From positions 1 to 32,730 of the forward strand of contig PVBG01000040.1 in the NCBI GenBank assembly GCA_002968845.1: 32,730 bases of DNA, in the 5' to 3' direction. Source of the stretch: Neorhizobium tomejilense (GTDB taxonomy: Bacteria > Pseudomonadota > Alphaproteobacteria > Rhizobiales > Rhizobiaceae). The notes below the pieces were generated by a model, which saw only the letters and a list, made by a program, of their open reading frames with translations, did no database searches and was not told the origin of the DNA. Below, one piece after another: positions 24,680-32,254 of the stretch (positions are counted from its first letter, which is position 1; every line of letters begins with the position of its first letter). The position numbers and the translations under genes were made by a program.

Positions 24680-26066
24680 TTCTGGCCTGGCGTCTCACCA
24701 GCAGCCAGAAGCGGCCGCAAAGCAGAACCGCGGCGGCAGCAAGCCCGGTGACGAAGCCGAACCAGACGCCCTCGCCACGAAAACCGAGCGGGAATGCGAA
24801 TACCCAGGCGCAGGAGAAACCGATCGGCCAATAGGCGATCAGCGCCAGCACCATCGGCACTCTGGTATCCTTGAGCCCGCGCAACAGGCCGGCTCCGACC
24901 GCCTGCAGCCCGTCGACCACCTGGAACGCCCCGCCGATGATCACAAGCGGTGCGGCAAGGCCGAGCAGCATCTGCGCATCTGGCTTGCGGATATCCACGA
25001 AGAGCGAACCGAGTTCATGCGGGAAGAGCGCGAAGAGCACGCTGCCCGTCAATGTGAAGCAGATACTGATCAGCAGGATCGACACGGCCGCCCGTCGGAC
25101 CCCGAGATGGTCCCCTCGCCCATAGGCAAGCCCGACGCGCACGGTGGCGACCTGGGAGAGGCCGAGGGGGATCATGAAGGCGATCGCGGCAAGCTGCAAC
25201 GCTATGCCGTGCGCGGCGAGCTCCACCTTGCCGATCATTCCCATCAGCAGCGAGGCCGCGGCAAACAGGCTGGTTTCGGCAAGGATCGTAAAGCTGATCG
25301 GGAGCCCGAGGCCGATGACCTCCCGGAACGCAACCCAGTCCGCTCGCCAGAAGCGGACGAAAAGTTCGTAGGCGCGCGTCTCTGCCCTGGCCTCGACATA
25401 GACGATCGACAGCAGGCAGCCGACGGTTGCGGAAAACATCGAGGCGAAGGCGGCCCCTTCGAGCCCCCAGGCGGGAGCGCCGAAATTGCCAAAGATGAAG
25501 GCGTAGTTCATCACCGCATTGGTGACGAACATGCCAAGGGTCACGTAGAGGATGATGCCGCCACGCTCAAGACCGCTCAGGAACGCCCGCATCGCCATGA
25601 GGATCAGATTGGGGAAAATGCCCCATTGGATGACGCGCAGGTAACCCTGCGCCATCCCGGCGATCTCCGGATCCTGGCCAAGCCCGATCAGGATCGGTTG
25701 CGAGAACCATAAAAGCGGAGCCGTCAGGATGCCGTAGGCGATCACCACCCACATCCCCATACGCACGGAGCGGCGCACCGAGGCCTCGTCACCTCGGCCG
25801 AGCGCCTGGGCGACCATCGGCACGACAGCGCCGGCAAATCCCGAACCGAAGATGAAGACGATGAAGAACATCTGGCTTCCGAGAACCACGGCCGCAAGCT
25901 CGGTCGTGCCGAGCCAGCCGACCATGATGACGTCGGTCGTGTTGATCGCCATCTGGGCAAGCTGTGCACCGACGAAGGGAACGCCGAGCGCAAATGTCGC
26001 ACGCATATGCGCGGACCAGGAATTGTCCGTCGTCGTCACAGCCATGGTGGTGGAAAGGCTCGACAT
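24669..26066 (-). CDS. MATE-family multidrug efflux protein (NorM-like)
   Basis: A 465-aa protein with twelve hydrophobic helices in two related halves, typical MATE length. Signatures include QLAQMAINTTDVIMVGWLG in helix 1-2, FGSGFAGAVVPMVAQALGRGD, and in the second half LAAHGIALQLAAIAFMIPLGLSQVATVRVGLAYGRGD. It exports cationic drugs using a sodium or proton gradient. GGAGGAG lies just before ATG 26066. The leader between it and the upstream MFS gene holds two adjacent hairpins, the second with the form of an intrinsic terminator, so expression may be set by attenuation (see separate entries). Confidence 0.93.
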   Translation of the reverse strand: MSSLSTTMAVTTTDNSWSAHMRATFALGVPFVGAQLAQMAINTTDVIMVGWLGTTELAAVVLGSQMFFIVFIFGSGFAGAVVPMVAQALGRGDEASVRRSVRMGMWVVIAYGILTAPLLWFSQPILIGLGQDPEIAGMAQGYLRVIQWGIFPNLILMAMRAFLSGLERGGIILYVTLGMFVTNAVMNYAFIFGNFGAPAWGLEGAAFASMFSATVGCLLSIVYVEARAETRAYELFVRFWRADWVAFREVIGLGLPISFTILAETSLFAAASLLMGMIGKVELAAHGIALQLAAIAFMIPLGLSQVATVRVGLAYGRGDHLGVRRAAVSILLISICFTLTGSVLFALFPHELGSLFVDIRKPDAQMLLGLAAPLVIIGGAFQVVDGLQAVGAGLLRGLKDTRVPMVLALIAYWPIGFSCAWVFAFPLGFRGEGVWFGFVTGLAAAAVLLCGRFWLLVRRQARTTR

Positions 26067-26084
26067 GACACTCCTCCGCAGACG

Positions 26085-26116
26085 AAAAAAGCCGCTTCCA
26101 GAAACTGGCGAGCGGC
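26085..26116 (-). terminator. Intrinsic terminator in the leader of the MATE gene
   Basis: On the minus strand GCCGCT and AGCGGC pair around an inner CCAG/CTGG stem, followed by TTTTTT (26085-26090). It ends only 19 bp before the MATE start codon, leaving no room for a promoter behind it. It is either the terminator of the MFS gene with MATE expressed by read-through, or an attenuator. Confidence 0.65.
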
Positions 26117-26148
26117 GGATGATGCAGCCTATAGAGGAGCATCATCCG
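26116..26148 (-). promoter_or_regulatory. Upstream leader hairpin of the MATE gene
   Basis: CGGATGATGC and GCATCATCCG form a perfect 10-bp stem with a 13-nt loop, directly abutting the terminator hairpin and sharing its outermost base. On the minus strand GCCGC (26150-26154), just 5' of it, could pair with the terminator 3' arm GCGGC, an alternative fold. An open frame MMLLYRLHHPPLASFWKRLF begins in this hairpin. Confidence 0.45.
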
Positions 26149-26194
26149 TGCGGCAACACTTACAGGCGATTAAGCAGAATTTTTGGACGTCTCT

Positions 26195-27454
26195 TCAAGA
26201 AATCTGATGCGTAAGCTCGGCTTCGAGCGGACCCGCGGCCGTCTTTCGTGAAATCCGGGTCAAAAACACCAAAATGGCACAAGCCATGAAAATCGCCGCC
26301 ATCATGTATGGCGCCCCTGCGAATTCCATCGTTGCATTCTCTCCGGTAAACGCGCTGAACAGCAGCGTGAAGATCGCCGGGCCGACGATCGTCGTCAGGC
26401 TGGTGAGGCTTGTCATCGCGCCCTGCAGCTCCCCTTGCGCCGACGGCGGCACCTTGGCCGAGGCAATGCTGCGGAGCGCCGGATCGGCGACGTTCTCGAT
26501 CGTCGTGACGAGGATGACGGCGTAAACGACCCACCCCTGCCACGCGAAGGCATAACCGGTGAGGCCGAGGCAGGAGAAACAAAGCCCGAGCACCGCGGTC
26601 CTCCATTCCCCGAGCACCGGCACCAGTTTCGGCAAAATGAACCCCATGACAAAGGCGGCGCAGATGCCGAACAGCCCGAGCGACAGGCCGATCTGCCCCT
26701 CGCTCCAGCCGTAGCGATAGGCCGACACGAAGGACCAGACCGACGGATAGACCGCGTGCGCCAGCCAGTAGAGGAACATCACCAGCATGACCCAGCCGAT
26801 GCCCGGGTAGTGGCGCATCTGGCGGAGAGCGCCCAGCGGATTGGCGCGCTTCAGCTCGAACTTGCGTCGGTTCGCCTTGTCTAGCGTCTCCGGCAGCAGG
26901 AACCAGGAGGCCGCAAAGTTGGCAAGCGACAACAGCCCTGCGCCAAGGAACGGCACGCGCGGTCCGAGCTCGCCGAGCAGCCCGCCGATCACCGGCCCGA
27001 CGGTAAAACCGACGCCGAAGGCGATGCCGATCAGGCCGAAATTCTTGGCACGGTTCTCGTCGTTGCTGATGTCGGCAATGTAAGCCGAGCAGGTGGCGAA
27101 ACTGCCGCCGGAAATGCCGGCGAGGACGCGGCCCACGAACAGCATCCAGAAACTGGTGGCTGCCGCGCAGATCAGGTTGTCGAGCGCGAAGGTGAGGACC
27201 GAAGCGAGCAGGATCGGCCGCCGGCCGAAACGGTCGCTGAGGTTGCCAAGCAACGGCGCAAACAGGAACTGCATGGCGGAATAGATGAGCAGCAGCCAGC
27301 CACCGTCGACCGCGGCCGCACTCAGGTCGTCGCCGGTCAGCTCGCGCAGGAAAGCCGGCAGCACGGGCATGATAATCGCGATTCCGATGACATCGAGGAA
27401 AAGGATCATGAAGACGAGGAAAAGGCCGCGGCGCACAAATTTCGGGTCGAGCAT
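26195..27454 (-). CDS. MFS transporter, TetA/tetracycline-resistance-like
   Basis: A 419-aa MFS protein with twelve helices. It has the DHA1/TetA pattern: FLDVIGIAIIMPVLPAFLREL in helix 1 (the Asp in D-x-x-G), motif A GNLSDRFGRRPILL, and the helix 5 antiporter motif GFTVGPVIGGLLGELG. This is the group that includes Tet(A) and Bcr-like exporters, so proton-driven drug export is likely; tetracycline itself is not certain. ATG at 27454 (MLDPKFVRRGLF) was chosen over the upstream frame because it gives the normal TetA-like N terminus; GAGAG precedes it. No TetR regulator is adjacent. Confidence 0.9.
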   Translation of the reverse strand: MLDPKFVRRGLFLVFMILFLDVIGIAIIMPVLPAFLRELTGDDLSAAAVDGGWLLLIYSAMQFLFAPLLGNLSDRFGRRPILLASVLTFALDNLICAAATSFWMLFVGRVLAGISGGSFATCSAYIADISNDENRAKNFGLIGIAFGVGFTVGPVIGGLLGELGPRVPFLGAGLLSLANFAASWFLLPETLDKANRRKFELKRANPLGALRQMRHYPGIGWVMLVMFLYWLAHAVYPSVWSFVSAYRYGWSEGQIGLSLGLFGICAAFVMGFILPKLVPVLGEWRTAVLGLCFSCLGLTGYAFAWQGWVVYAVILVTTIENVADPALRSIASAKVPPSAQGELQGAMTSLTSLTTIVGPAIFTLLFSAFTGENATMEFAGAPYMMAAIFMACAILVFLTRISRKTAAGPLEAELTHQIS

Positions 27455-27512
27455 TAAAAATGTCTCTCTAGCAATGGTGGTTTCTGGAAAGACGATCAAC
27501 TCGCCGGGTGCT

Positions 27513-27541
27513 TACATAACGGCAAAAGAAAATCGAAACAA
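27513..27541 (-). promoter_or_regulatory. Candidate promoter of the TetA-like MFS gene
   Basis: On the minus strand TTGTTT (27536-27541) and TATGTA (27513-27518) are 17 bp apart. Confidence 0.3.
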
Positions 27542-27733
27542 TGCGTGAACATCTCAAAGTTTTTGATGAAAGGCACAACCGCCGCGCATCGTTCAGCCGG
27601 TTCGGCAATCTCGGTGTCGGGCCGCACCCGCCGACAGGATGTTTCCCGTCCGGAAAGCCTGAAGGTCTCGACAGCTCAAACCGGAGCCCATAGAGATTGA
27701 AGGTGACCTTCCTCTCTCCGGCAGACCTCTCTC

Positions 27734-28213
27734 ATGATCGAACTTTTCTGGCGCGGCATCCTCATCGGCCTTGGCGCAACCATCCTGATGGATCTCTGGG
27801 CGATCGTCCTGAACAAGGTTTTCGGCCAGCCCAAGGCCAACTGGGCGCCGGCCGGCCGCTGGTTCTGGCACCTGGGGCGGGCAAAAGTCTTTCACGACAG
27901 CATCGCGGCAGCCGAACCCTACGAACATGAGCTGACGCTCGGCTGGGCCGGCCATTATGCCGTTGGTCTTCTCTACGGGGTGATCCTCGCCCTGATCGTG
28001 GGTCCGACCTGGTTCGCCGCCCCGACCTTCATCCCCGCCTGGGTCTTCGGCATCGTCACCATCGGCGCCGGATGGTTCCTGATGCAGCCGGGCCTCGGTC
28101 TCGGCTGGGCCGCGTCGAAAACACCGAAGCCGAACAAAGTGCGCCTCCTCAATTTCGCCGCCCATACCGTTTTCGCCATCGGGCTTTATGGCACCGCGCT
28201 GCTGATCCGCTAG
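27734..28213 (+). CDS. DUF2938 integral membrane protein
   Basis: A 159-aa membrane protein of four hydrophobic helices: LFWRGILIGLGATILMDLWAIVL, then WHLGRAKVFHDSIA, ELTLGWAGHYAVGLLYGVILALIVG, PTFIPAWVFGIVTIGAGWFLMQPGLGLGWAASKTP and HTVFAIGLYGTALLIR. The pattern, including the MQPGLG-GWAASKTP loop, matches DUF2938, whose function is unknown. The end overlaps the convergent ArsR-family gene by 4 bp. No ribosome binding site stronger than the CTCTC region was seen before the ATG. Confidence 0.88.
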   Translation: MIELFWRGILIGLGATILMDLWAIVLNKVFGQPKANWAPAGRWFWHLGRAKVFHDSIAAAEPYEHELTLGWAGHYAVGLLYGVILALIVGPTWFAAPTFIPAWVFGIVTIGAGWFLMQPGLGLGWAASKTPKPNKVRLLNFAAHTVFAIGLYGTALLIR

Positions 28214-28533
28214 TCTTCCAGATCCCGCTTCATCCGGTCGAGCATGTCGACCGCACGCGCCGCATAGGCCCCGATCCAGCGGTCGTGGATCGCCTTGATC
28301 GGCAGCGGATTGAGGTGGTTCCACCGCTCCCTGCCCTCACGCTTCACCAGCACGAGGTCGGCCGCTTCCAGAACCTTCAGATGCTGCATCACCGTGCAGC
28401 GGTCGAGCCTTGGAAACCGGGCGCAGAGATCGCCCGTCGTCTGCGGCCGATCCTTCAGCTCGTCGAGAATCTCCCTGCGAACCGGAGCCGCCAGGGCCTT
28501 GAAAATAAGGTCGTTTTTTTCACCGCTTGACAT
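28210..28533 (-). CDS. ArsR-family winged-helix regulator of the SRPBCC pair
   Basis: A 107-aa regulator: IFKALAAPVRREILDELKDRPQTTGDLCARF, recognition region LDRCTVMQHLKVLEAADLVLVKREGRERWNHLNPLPI. It lacks the C-terminal Cys cluster of the arsenic repressors in this window, and belongs to the type usually coded next to SRPBCC/AHSA1 proteins. Here that partner starts 48 bp away on the other strand. Its ATG lies inside the palindrome that probably is its own operator, so it should block both genes. The inducer is unknown. Confidence 0.9.
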   Translation of the reverse strand: MSSGEKNDLIFKALAAPVRREILDELKDRPQTTGDLCARFPRLDRCTVMQHLKVLEAADLVLVKREGRERWNHLNPLPIKAIHDRWIGAYAARAVDMLDRMKRDLED

Positions 28534-28555
28534 GTTATGTTTTTATAACATGATA
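28527..28555 (+). promoter_or_regulatory. Promoter of the SRPBCC gene with overlapping palindromic operator
   Basis: A perfect -35 TTGACA (28527-28532) is followed at 17 bp by ATGATA (28550-28555). The spacer is nearly all palindrome: CATGTTAT-N6-ATAACATG (28531-28552), which also covers the ATG of the divergent regulator gene. Confidence 0.6.
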
Positions 28556-28580
28556 GGGAGAGAAACAAGGGAGAAAGATC

Positions 28581-29063
28581 ATGGAACTGAAATTCAAGGT
28601 ATCCGGCCGGATTTCAAAACCGGTCGAGGAAGTGTTCGAGGCCGTCGCCGATCCGAAGCATCTGTCGGGTTATTTTACGACAGGCGGAGCCAAGGGCCGG
28701 CTTGAGACCGGCACCATCGTCACGTGGGATTTCGCCGATTTTCCCGGCGCCTTCCCGGTGGAAGTCGTCGAGGTGGAGAAGAACAAGAAGATCGTCTTGC
28801 GCTGGGATGCCAATGACGACGACCCCACAACCCATCCGGTTCCACCAGAGGCTAAAAACACCTACAAAACGACCATCACCATGACCTTTGAGTCACTGGA
28901 GGATGACCGCACGCTGGTGACGATCGCTGAAGAAGGCTGGCGAGAAACGCCCGCCGGACTTTCTGCCTCCTACGGCAACTGCCAAGGCTGGTCGCAGATG
29001 CTGTGTGCCCTGAAGGCCTATGTGGAATACGGGATCAACCTGCGCGAGGGGATGTACAAGTGA
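28581..29063 (+). CDS. SRPBCC / AHSA1-family protein
   Basis: A 160-aa START-like fold protein: MELKFKVSGRISKPVEEVFEAVADPKHLSGYFTTGGAKGRLETGTIVTWDF, then FPVEVVEVEKNKKIVLRW, TYKTTITMTFESLEDDRTLVTIAEEGW and a C-terminal helix WSQMLCALKAYVEYGINL. This family binds small hydrophobic ligands in a helix-grip pocket; most members paired with ArsR-type regulators have unknown function. AAGGGAG lies upstream of the ATG. The divergent ArsR-like gene shares the promoter region, so both probably respond to one ligand. Confidence 0.92.
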   Translation: MELKFKVSGRISKPVEEVFEAVADPKHLSGYFTTGGAKGRLETGTIVTWDFADFPGAFPVEVVEVEKNKKIVLRWDANDDDPTTHPVPPEAKNTYKTTITMTFESLEDDRTLVTIAEEGWRETPAGLSASYGNCQGWSQMLCALKAYVEYGINLREGMYK

Positions 29064-29080
29064 TTGTGAGCCGAGCTCAC

Positions 29081-29257
29081 CCCTCACCAACAAAATCTAG
29101 CACTTAGCTGAAGCTAAGATGCTGATTTTGTAACCTCTCCCGCCAAGGGAGAGGTTAGCCCGCGGCGGCGCGGCACCTTTATTTCTCCCCTTGCGGGAGA
29201 GAAAGCGATTTCAACATCTTAGCAGAAAGCTAAGTGTTAGAAATCGCAAGTGAGGGG
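29081..29257. repeat. Inverted pair of palindromic intergenic repeats
   Basis: Two copies of a roughly 75-bp element face each other (29081-29154 and 29182-29257) between convergent genes. Each has a long hairpin with central CTTAGC/GCTAAG arms (29090-29131 and 29205-29247) next to a second hairpin of type CTCTCCC-GGGAGAG. Outer stems differ between copies but stay paired: ACAAAATC/GATTTTGT in one and GCGATTTC/GAAATCGC in the other. This resembles REP/RIME-type repeats of rhizobia and may also terminate both flanking genes. Confidence 0.75.
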
Positions 29258-29291
29258 ATTGTCACAGGTCCCAGCAGCAATCTGACTGACC

Positions 29292-30200
29292 TCAAACATT
29301 CCCCGAGAACGTATCGCAGGCCTTCATGTCGCCGGTATCGAACCCGCGCTTGAACCAGCGCGCGCGCTGCGCCGAAGTGCCGTGGTTGAAGCTTTCCGGC
29401 ACGACATAACCCTGGCTGCGCTTCTGCAGCGTATCGTCGCCGATCTGCTGGGCGGCGTTGAGGGCCTCTTCGAGATCGCCGGTGTCGAGAATACCCTTCT
29501 GCTGAGTGAACTTGCCCCACACGCCGGCAAAGCAGTCAGCCTGCAGTTCGACGCGCACCGACATGCGGTTGGCGTCCGCTTCGCTCATTCGCTGGCGGGC
29601 CTGATTGAACTTCGGCAGGATGCCGAGCAGGTTCTGCACGTGGTGGCCGACCTCGTGGGCGATCACATAGGCCTCGGCAAAATCGCCGGCCGCGTCGAAG
29701 CGCTGTTCGAGTTCCTTGAAGAAGTTGGTGTCCAGGTAAAGCTTGTGGTCGCCGGGGCAATAGAACGGCCCGGTCGCGGAAGACGCAAATCCGCAGGCGG
29801 AGTTCACCTGGCCGGAAAACAGCACCAGCACCGGCTCCTTATATTGCTGGCCGTTGGCTTGGAAAATGCCGTTCCAGGTATCTTCCGTCTCGGCAAGCAC
29901 CGTGCGCACGAACGCCGTCGTCTCGTCGGTGGCCGGCGTGCGGTCGCCGGTCGTCTGCTGCTGCTCGAATCCCGACCCGTCCATCCCCAATTCGCCCGAC
30001 AGCAGCGAAAGCGGATTGATGCCGGTGATCCAGCAGATGATCAGGATGACGATGATCCCGCCGATGCCGAGCCCGCCCCCGCGGCGGCCACCGCCACCGA
30101 TCGGGATGCGCAAGCCGCCGCGACCGAGCGGACTACCGCCCATGGAAGCGCCACGCTGGTCCTCGACGTTGTCCGATTGCCGACGGCCTTTCCATTCCAT
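29292..30200 (-). CDS. ypfJ: Neutral zinc metallopeptidase, YpfJ family
   Basis: A 302-aa membrane-anchored peptidase. The N terminus is Gly/Arg-rich and followed by one membrane helix (IGGIIVILIICWITGI, about 46-61), placing the rest in the periplasm. The zincin motif HEVGHH lies at 182-187 in AYVIAHEVGHHVQNLLG, with a likely third ligand E218 in RVELQADCFAGVWG. Before it are SACGFASSATGPFYCPGDHKLYLDTNFF, with two cysteines, and after it NHGTSAQRARWFKRGFDTGD. All are typical of the YpfJ/zinc_peptidase family of unknown substrate. The gene is single, convergent with the SRPBCC gene across the repeat pair. Confidence 0.93.
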   Translation of the reverse strand: MEWKGRRQSDNVEDQRGASMGGSPLGRGGLRIPIGGGGRRGGGLGIGGIIVILIICWITGINPLSLLSGELGMDGSGFEQQQTTGDRTPATDETTAFVRTVLAETEDTWNGIFQANGQQYKEPVLVLFSGQVNSACGFASSATGPFYCPGDHKLYLDTNFFKELEQRFDAAGDFAEAYVIAHEVGHHVQNLLGILPKFNQARQRMSEADANRMSVRVELQADCFAGVWGKFTQQKGILDTGDLEEALNAAQQIGDDTLQKRSQGYVVPESFNHGTSAQRARWFKRGFDTGDMKACDTFSGNV

Positions 30201-30301
30201 TTTCGCTCACTCCTCTTCGGCGACATCACGCCTGCCGGGCGATATAACGCTGGCGGCCGCAAAAGCGATCCGTCCAGCATCTCATAGCCGAAGATTCGTT
30301 C

Positions 30302-31513
30302 TCAGGCGACCCGCAGAGCCTTCTTGCCCGGCAGGAAAACCGTCAGCAACCCGAGCGCCGGCAGGAAGGCGCAGACATTGTAGACGAAGCCGATGCCGTA
30401 CCGGTCGGCAAAGACGCCGAGTACCGCCGCGGCGATGCCCCCGATGCCGAAGGCGATCCCGAAGAAGATGCCGGCGATCATGCCGACCCGGCCCGGCACC
30501 AGTTCCTGCGCCATGACGACGATCGCCGGGAAGGACGATGCCATGATGAAGCCGATAATGCCCGAAAGCGCGATCGTTACCGGCAGGTTGGCAAACGGCA
30601 TGGCAAGCGTGAACGGCAGCACGCCGAGGATCGAGAACCAGATCACCACCTTCGAGCCGAACCGGTCGCCGATCGGCCCGCCGATGACGGTGCCGAGCGC
30701 CACGGCGCCGAGGAAGATGAAGAGCATGATCTGCGACTGCTGCACCGTCACCTGGAAACGCTCGATGACGAAGAACGTATAATAGCTGCCGATCGACGCC
30801 ATGTAGGCATTCTTGGAAAAGGTCAGAAGCGCCAGCACGATGAGGGCGACGGTGACCGTGCGCCTGGAGAGGTTGTGGGCGTTCAGCACGCGCTTGCGGC
30901 CCTTGTTGGCAAGCATATGCGCCTTGTACCAGCGCGCCACCCACGACAGGATGACGATGCCGAGCAGGGCGATGCCCGAGAACCAGGCGACGCTCCCCTG
31001 CCCGTTCGGCACGATGATGAAGGCGGCGAGCAGCGGCCCGATCGACTGGCCGAAATTGCCGCCCACCTGGAATACCGACTGCGCAAAGCCGTAGCGGCCA
31101 CCGGACGCCAGCCGCGCGACCCGCGACGATTCCGGATGAAAGACCGCCGATCCGATACCGATCAGCGATGCCGCGACGACCAGCATGACATAGGACTGGG
31201 CAGCCGCCAGCATGAAGAGGCCGATGAAGGTCGAACCCATGCCGACCGGCAGCGAATACGGAAAAGGCTTCTTGTCGGTGATGATGCCGATCACTGGCTG
31301 CAGCAGCGAGGCCGTGCACTGGAATGCGAGCGTCAGGATGCCGATCTGCCAGAAATCGAGAGCATAATCCGTCTTCAGCATCGGATAGATCGCCGCGATC
31401 ATCGACTGCATGATGTCGTTCAGCATATGGCAGAAGCTGACAGCGAGGATGATCGGCAGCACCGTCACTTCGGCGGCAGTTGCGGAAACGGGTTTGGATG
31501 TTGCATCGGCCAT
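30302..31513 (-). CDS. MFS transporter, fosmidomycin-resistance (Fsr) type
   Basis: A 403-aa MFS protein with twelve helices. Its opening LPIILAVSFCHMLNDIMQSMIAAIYPMLKTDYALDFWQIG is the Fsr signature (His-Met-Leu-Asn-Asp in helix 1), followed by IGIITDKKPFPYSLPVGM and GSAVFHPESSRVARLASGGRYGFAQSVFQVGGNFGQSIGPLL. Fsr of E. coli exports fosmidomycin; homologues export other compounds, so the true substrate is unknown. ATG at 31513 follows GGAGG at a good distance; the frame is open to 31696 but the extension crosses the intergenic region. It stands alone with no adjacent regulator. Confidence 0.92.
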   Translation of the reverse strand: MADATSKPVSATAAEVTVLPIILAVSFCHMLNDIMQSMIAAIYPMLKTDYALDFWQIGILTLAFQCTASLLQPVIGIITDKKPFPYSLPVGMGSTFIGLFMLAAAQSYVMLVVAASLIGIGSAVFHPESSRVARLASGGRYGFAQSVFQVGGNFGQSIGPLLAAFIIVPNGQGSVAWFSGIALLGIVILSWVARWYKAHMLANKGRKRVLNAHNLSRRTVTVALIVLALLTFSKNAYMASIGSYYTFFVIERFQVTVQQSQIMLFIFLGAVALGTVIGGPIGDRFGSKVVIWFSILGVLPFTLAMPFANLPVTIALSGIIGFIMASSFPAIVVMAQELVPGRVGMIAGIFFGIAFGIGGIAAAVLGVFADRYGIGFVYNVCAFLPALGLLTVFLPGKKALRVA

Positions 31514-31658
31514 GGAATTTCCTCCGCGCAAGCGGTCGTCATCGCGGATGGCCGTTGCTGCAAGTGTCTTGGACGCACATCTAGTCCCGCAAGCCGGGCC
31601 TGTCCATGACAGCAAAGCGCCGAACGGTACGCTTCGAGGAAATTCTTGATACCGGTTG

Positions 31659-32141
31659 TTAAGTCCGCCGCGACGCCAACCTCTGCTGAAGAACAAGCGC
31701 TCCAGCGATACCGGCCAGCGTCAGAAGCAATATCCAGCTCGGGCCGCCGGAGAAAACCACCGCGTTCATGATCCGCCCCGGGATCAGCGTGAACAGGCCG
31801 GCGATCCCGATGCCGCCGAAATACATGCCGATGACGGCGGCCTTGTGTGCCCGGATATTATGGGCGCGGGCAGCGCTGATTGCCCGCCACACCGCGACGA
31901 GCACGAAGACCGACAGGAGATGGATCGGGCTGAAACCATAGACGAGGTTGATCTCGTGGATGAAGAAGCTGGAGAGCGAGGTGATAACCATCAGCGCCAT
32001 CCAGATCTTGCCGAGCAGGCGGTGTATCGGCGTGCCCTTAGCGTTCATCAGGATATAGGCACCGAGCACGGTGGCCGGCAAGACGGCTGCGACATGGACC
32101 TGAACGGCAAGCGGGGCATCGAGGAGCGGCTGAAGGTTCAT
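31659..32141 (-). CDS. DUF2306 integral membrane protein
   Basis: A 160-aa protein with four to five hydrophobic helices: LAVQVHVAAVLPATVLGAYILM, GTPIHRLLGKIWMALMVITSLSSFFI, FSPIHLLSVFVLVAVWRAISAARAHNIRAHKAAVIGMYFGGIGIAGLF and a final helix near ILLLTLAGIAGALVL. The conserved histidines in the helices (VHVAAV, IHRLLG, PIHLL, NIRAHK) match DUF2306, a family with possible haem or metal binding but no assigned role. The next gene to the right is divergent. Confidence 0.88.
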   Translation of the reverse strand: MNLQPLLDAPLAVQVHVAAVLPATVLGAYILMNAKGTPIHRLLGKIWMALMVITSLSSFFIHEINLVYGFSPIHLLSVFVLVAVWRAISAARAHNIRAHKAAVIGMYFGGIGIAGLFTLIPGRIMNAVVFSGGPSWILLLTLAGIAGALVLQQRLASRRT

Positions 32142-32254
32142 CGGAAATACCTGTCGAAATCATCGTGAAGCTGGGAGGCGATTGAATTGGTCGCCTGTTT
32201 CCGCCATGACTCGTCGATCCTCCACCGGAATGGCGCAGACGACGGATAAATTTC

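Noticed and set aside
24594..25712. A 372-codon plus-strand frame opposite the MATE gene
   Set aside because: Highly charged, compositionally biased translation; the minus-strand frame is a complete MATE transporter.
27593..28324. A 243-codon minus-strand frame opposite the DUF2938 gene
   Set aside because: It overlaps both the DUF2938 gene and the ArsR-type gene, and its translation is Gly/Arg/Asp-rich without motifs.
29081..29257. Possible CRISPR array because of repeated palindromes
   Set aside because: Only two copies, in inverted orientation, without regular spacers or cas genes.
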